Shown: positions 63,612 through 64,000 of the stretch, piece by piece | Position numbering within the stretch: position 1 is the first letter of the stretch | Layout: every line of letters begins with the position of its first letter | Assembly: GCA_013373625.1 (NCBI GenBank) | Contig: JABXHM010000002.1 | Coordinates: 52,624-116,623, forward strand | Reading direction: 5' to 3' | DNA: 64,000 bases | From: Alteromonadaceae bacterium | GTDB taxonomy: Bacteria > Pseudomonadota > Gammaproteobacteria > Enterobacterales > Alteromonadaceae | Program-made: the position numbers and the translations under genes | Notes under the pieces: generated by a model | What the model was told of the DNA's origin: nothing | Databases searched by the model: none | What the model saw: only the letters and a program-made list of their open reading frames with translations

Positions 63612-64000
63612 CTATTTTCGATTCACTTATTCAAAGGGTTTAAATTGAAGCGGTTAACACTACAGATACAGACAAAATTTACATTAAAAATTTTAGAGAG
63701 TGATAACAATGCGCCTAAAAAGTTTTTCTCGCCACATTTCTAATTCTTTTCACCACAATCAGTTACTCACAGACCAATGCTTGTAAATCGACAGGAACAT
63801 TTTTACAATCTTGCCAATAAAATAGAAAAATTCATCGTTTTTTTGACTGACAGGTGTGTAGTGACTTTGCACTGACTTATTCTGGCGTGTGAAATACAAG
63901 TGGCGATGATATAACAAATACCTTAACCGCAGTCTCGGCCGGATCAAAAGGAATCAAGTGGTAGCTATCGTTGTTAGTTCTAAACCTGTTGGTTCAATTG
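63612..64000. other. Window end, no supported gene
   Basis: Only short frames. A GTG at 63958 with AGGAA upstream opens a plus-strand frame to the edge (VVAIVVSSKPVGSI), too short to judge. Confidence 0.4.

Noticed and set aside
63759..63947. 62-codon minus-strand frame near the right edge
   Set aside because: Basic, low-complexity sequence without a ribosome site; no neighbour supports it.

Overview
The window looks like a piece of chromosome from a marine gammaproteobacterium of the Alteromonadales. Evidence for this is the gammaproteobacterial order queA-tgt-yajC-secD-secF, the syd/queF/ppnN neighbourhood, the yjfIJKLMC-type operon, CsrB-like RNAs, and large TonB-dependent receptors next to tryptophan-halogenase-like genes. 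No rRNA, tRNA, CRISPR array or intact insertion sequence was found. The assignment comes from recognising protein families and gene order only; no database was searched.

Left part (1-15 kb). At the left edge a minus-strand cell-surface signalling set (ECF sigma factor, FecR-type anti-sigma factor, STN-domain TonB-dependent receptor cut by the window edge) is followed by two long 'intergenic' stretches. On the minus strand each reads as a CsrB/RsmZ-type small RNA of about 340 nt. Each has about twenty GGA motifs, a strong terminator, and a GacA/UvrY-like 18-bp box about 175-180 bp upstream of the inferred start. A metallophosphatase and a luciferase-like oxidoreductase lie between them. An AT-rich patch follows (membrane protein, tiny lipoprotein, lipoprotein hydrolase whose signal peptide is broken by a T10 tract). 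Next comes an oxidation cassette: Tat-exported gluconate-dehydrogenase-subunit-3-like protein, GMC oxidoreductase and lipoprotein TIM-barrel isomerase, then a GntR/FCD regulator.

Middle (15-41 kb). A carbohydrate-type TonB-dependent receptor is followed by two tandem FAD-dependent halogenase-like genes. Housekeeping genes come next: GNAT, two DUF3192 paralogues flanking syd / queF / ppnN, an HDOD-like protein, and an NAD-type isocitrate dehydrogenase-family enzyme. Then come small stress-type proteins, a CHASE-like histidine kinase with an HD-GYP response regulator, a ComEA-like protein, and the secF-secD-yajC-tgt-queA block. A 32-codon orphan GGDEF C-terminus lies between queF and ppnN.

Right part (41-64 kb). 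A yjfIJ-channel-KLMC operon (PspA-like protein, K+ channel with RCK-like domain, DUF2491, DUF350, DUF1190, ATP-grasp ligase) continues into a rhomboid protease and a VC0807-type membrane protein. Alkaline phosphatase, CheV and the glyoxylate shunt (aceA, LysR regulator, glcB) follow. The end of the window is a surface-polysaccharide-type region on the minus strand. It holds a nucleotide-sugar epimerase, an NTP_transf_5 nucleotidyltransferase, an HprK-related kinase, a small PqqD-like protein and a twin-arginine-signal protein (an 'HPr-rel-A' type cassette), then a trypsin-like protease, a DUF218 protein and an acyltransferase.
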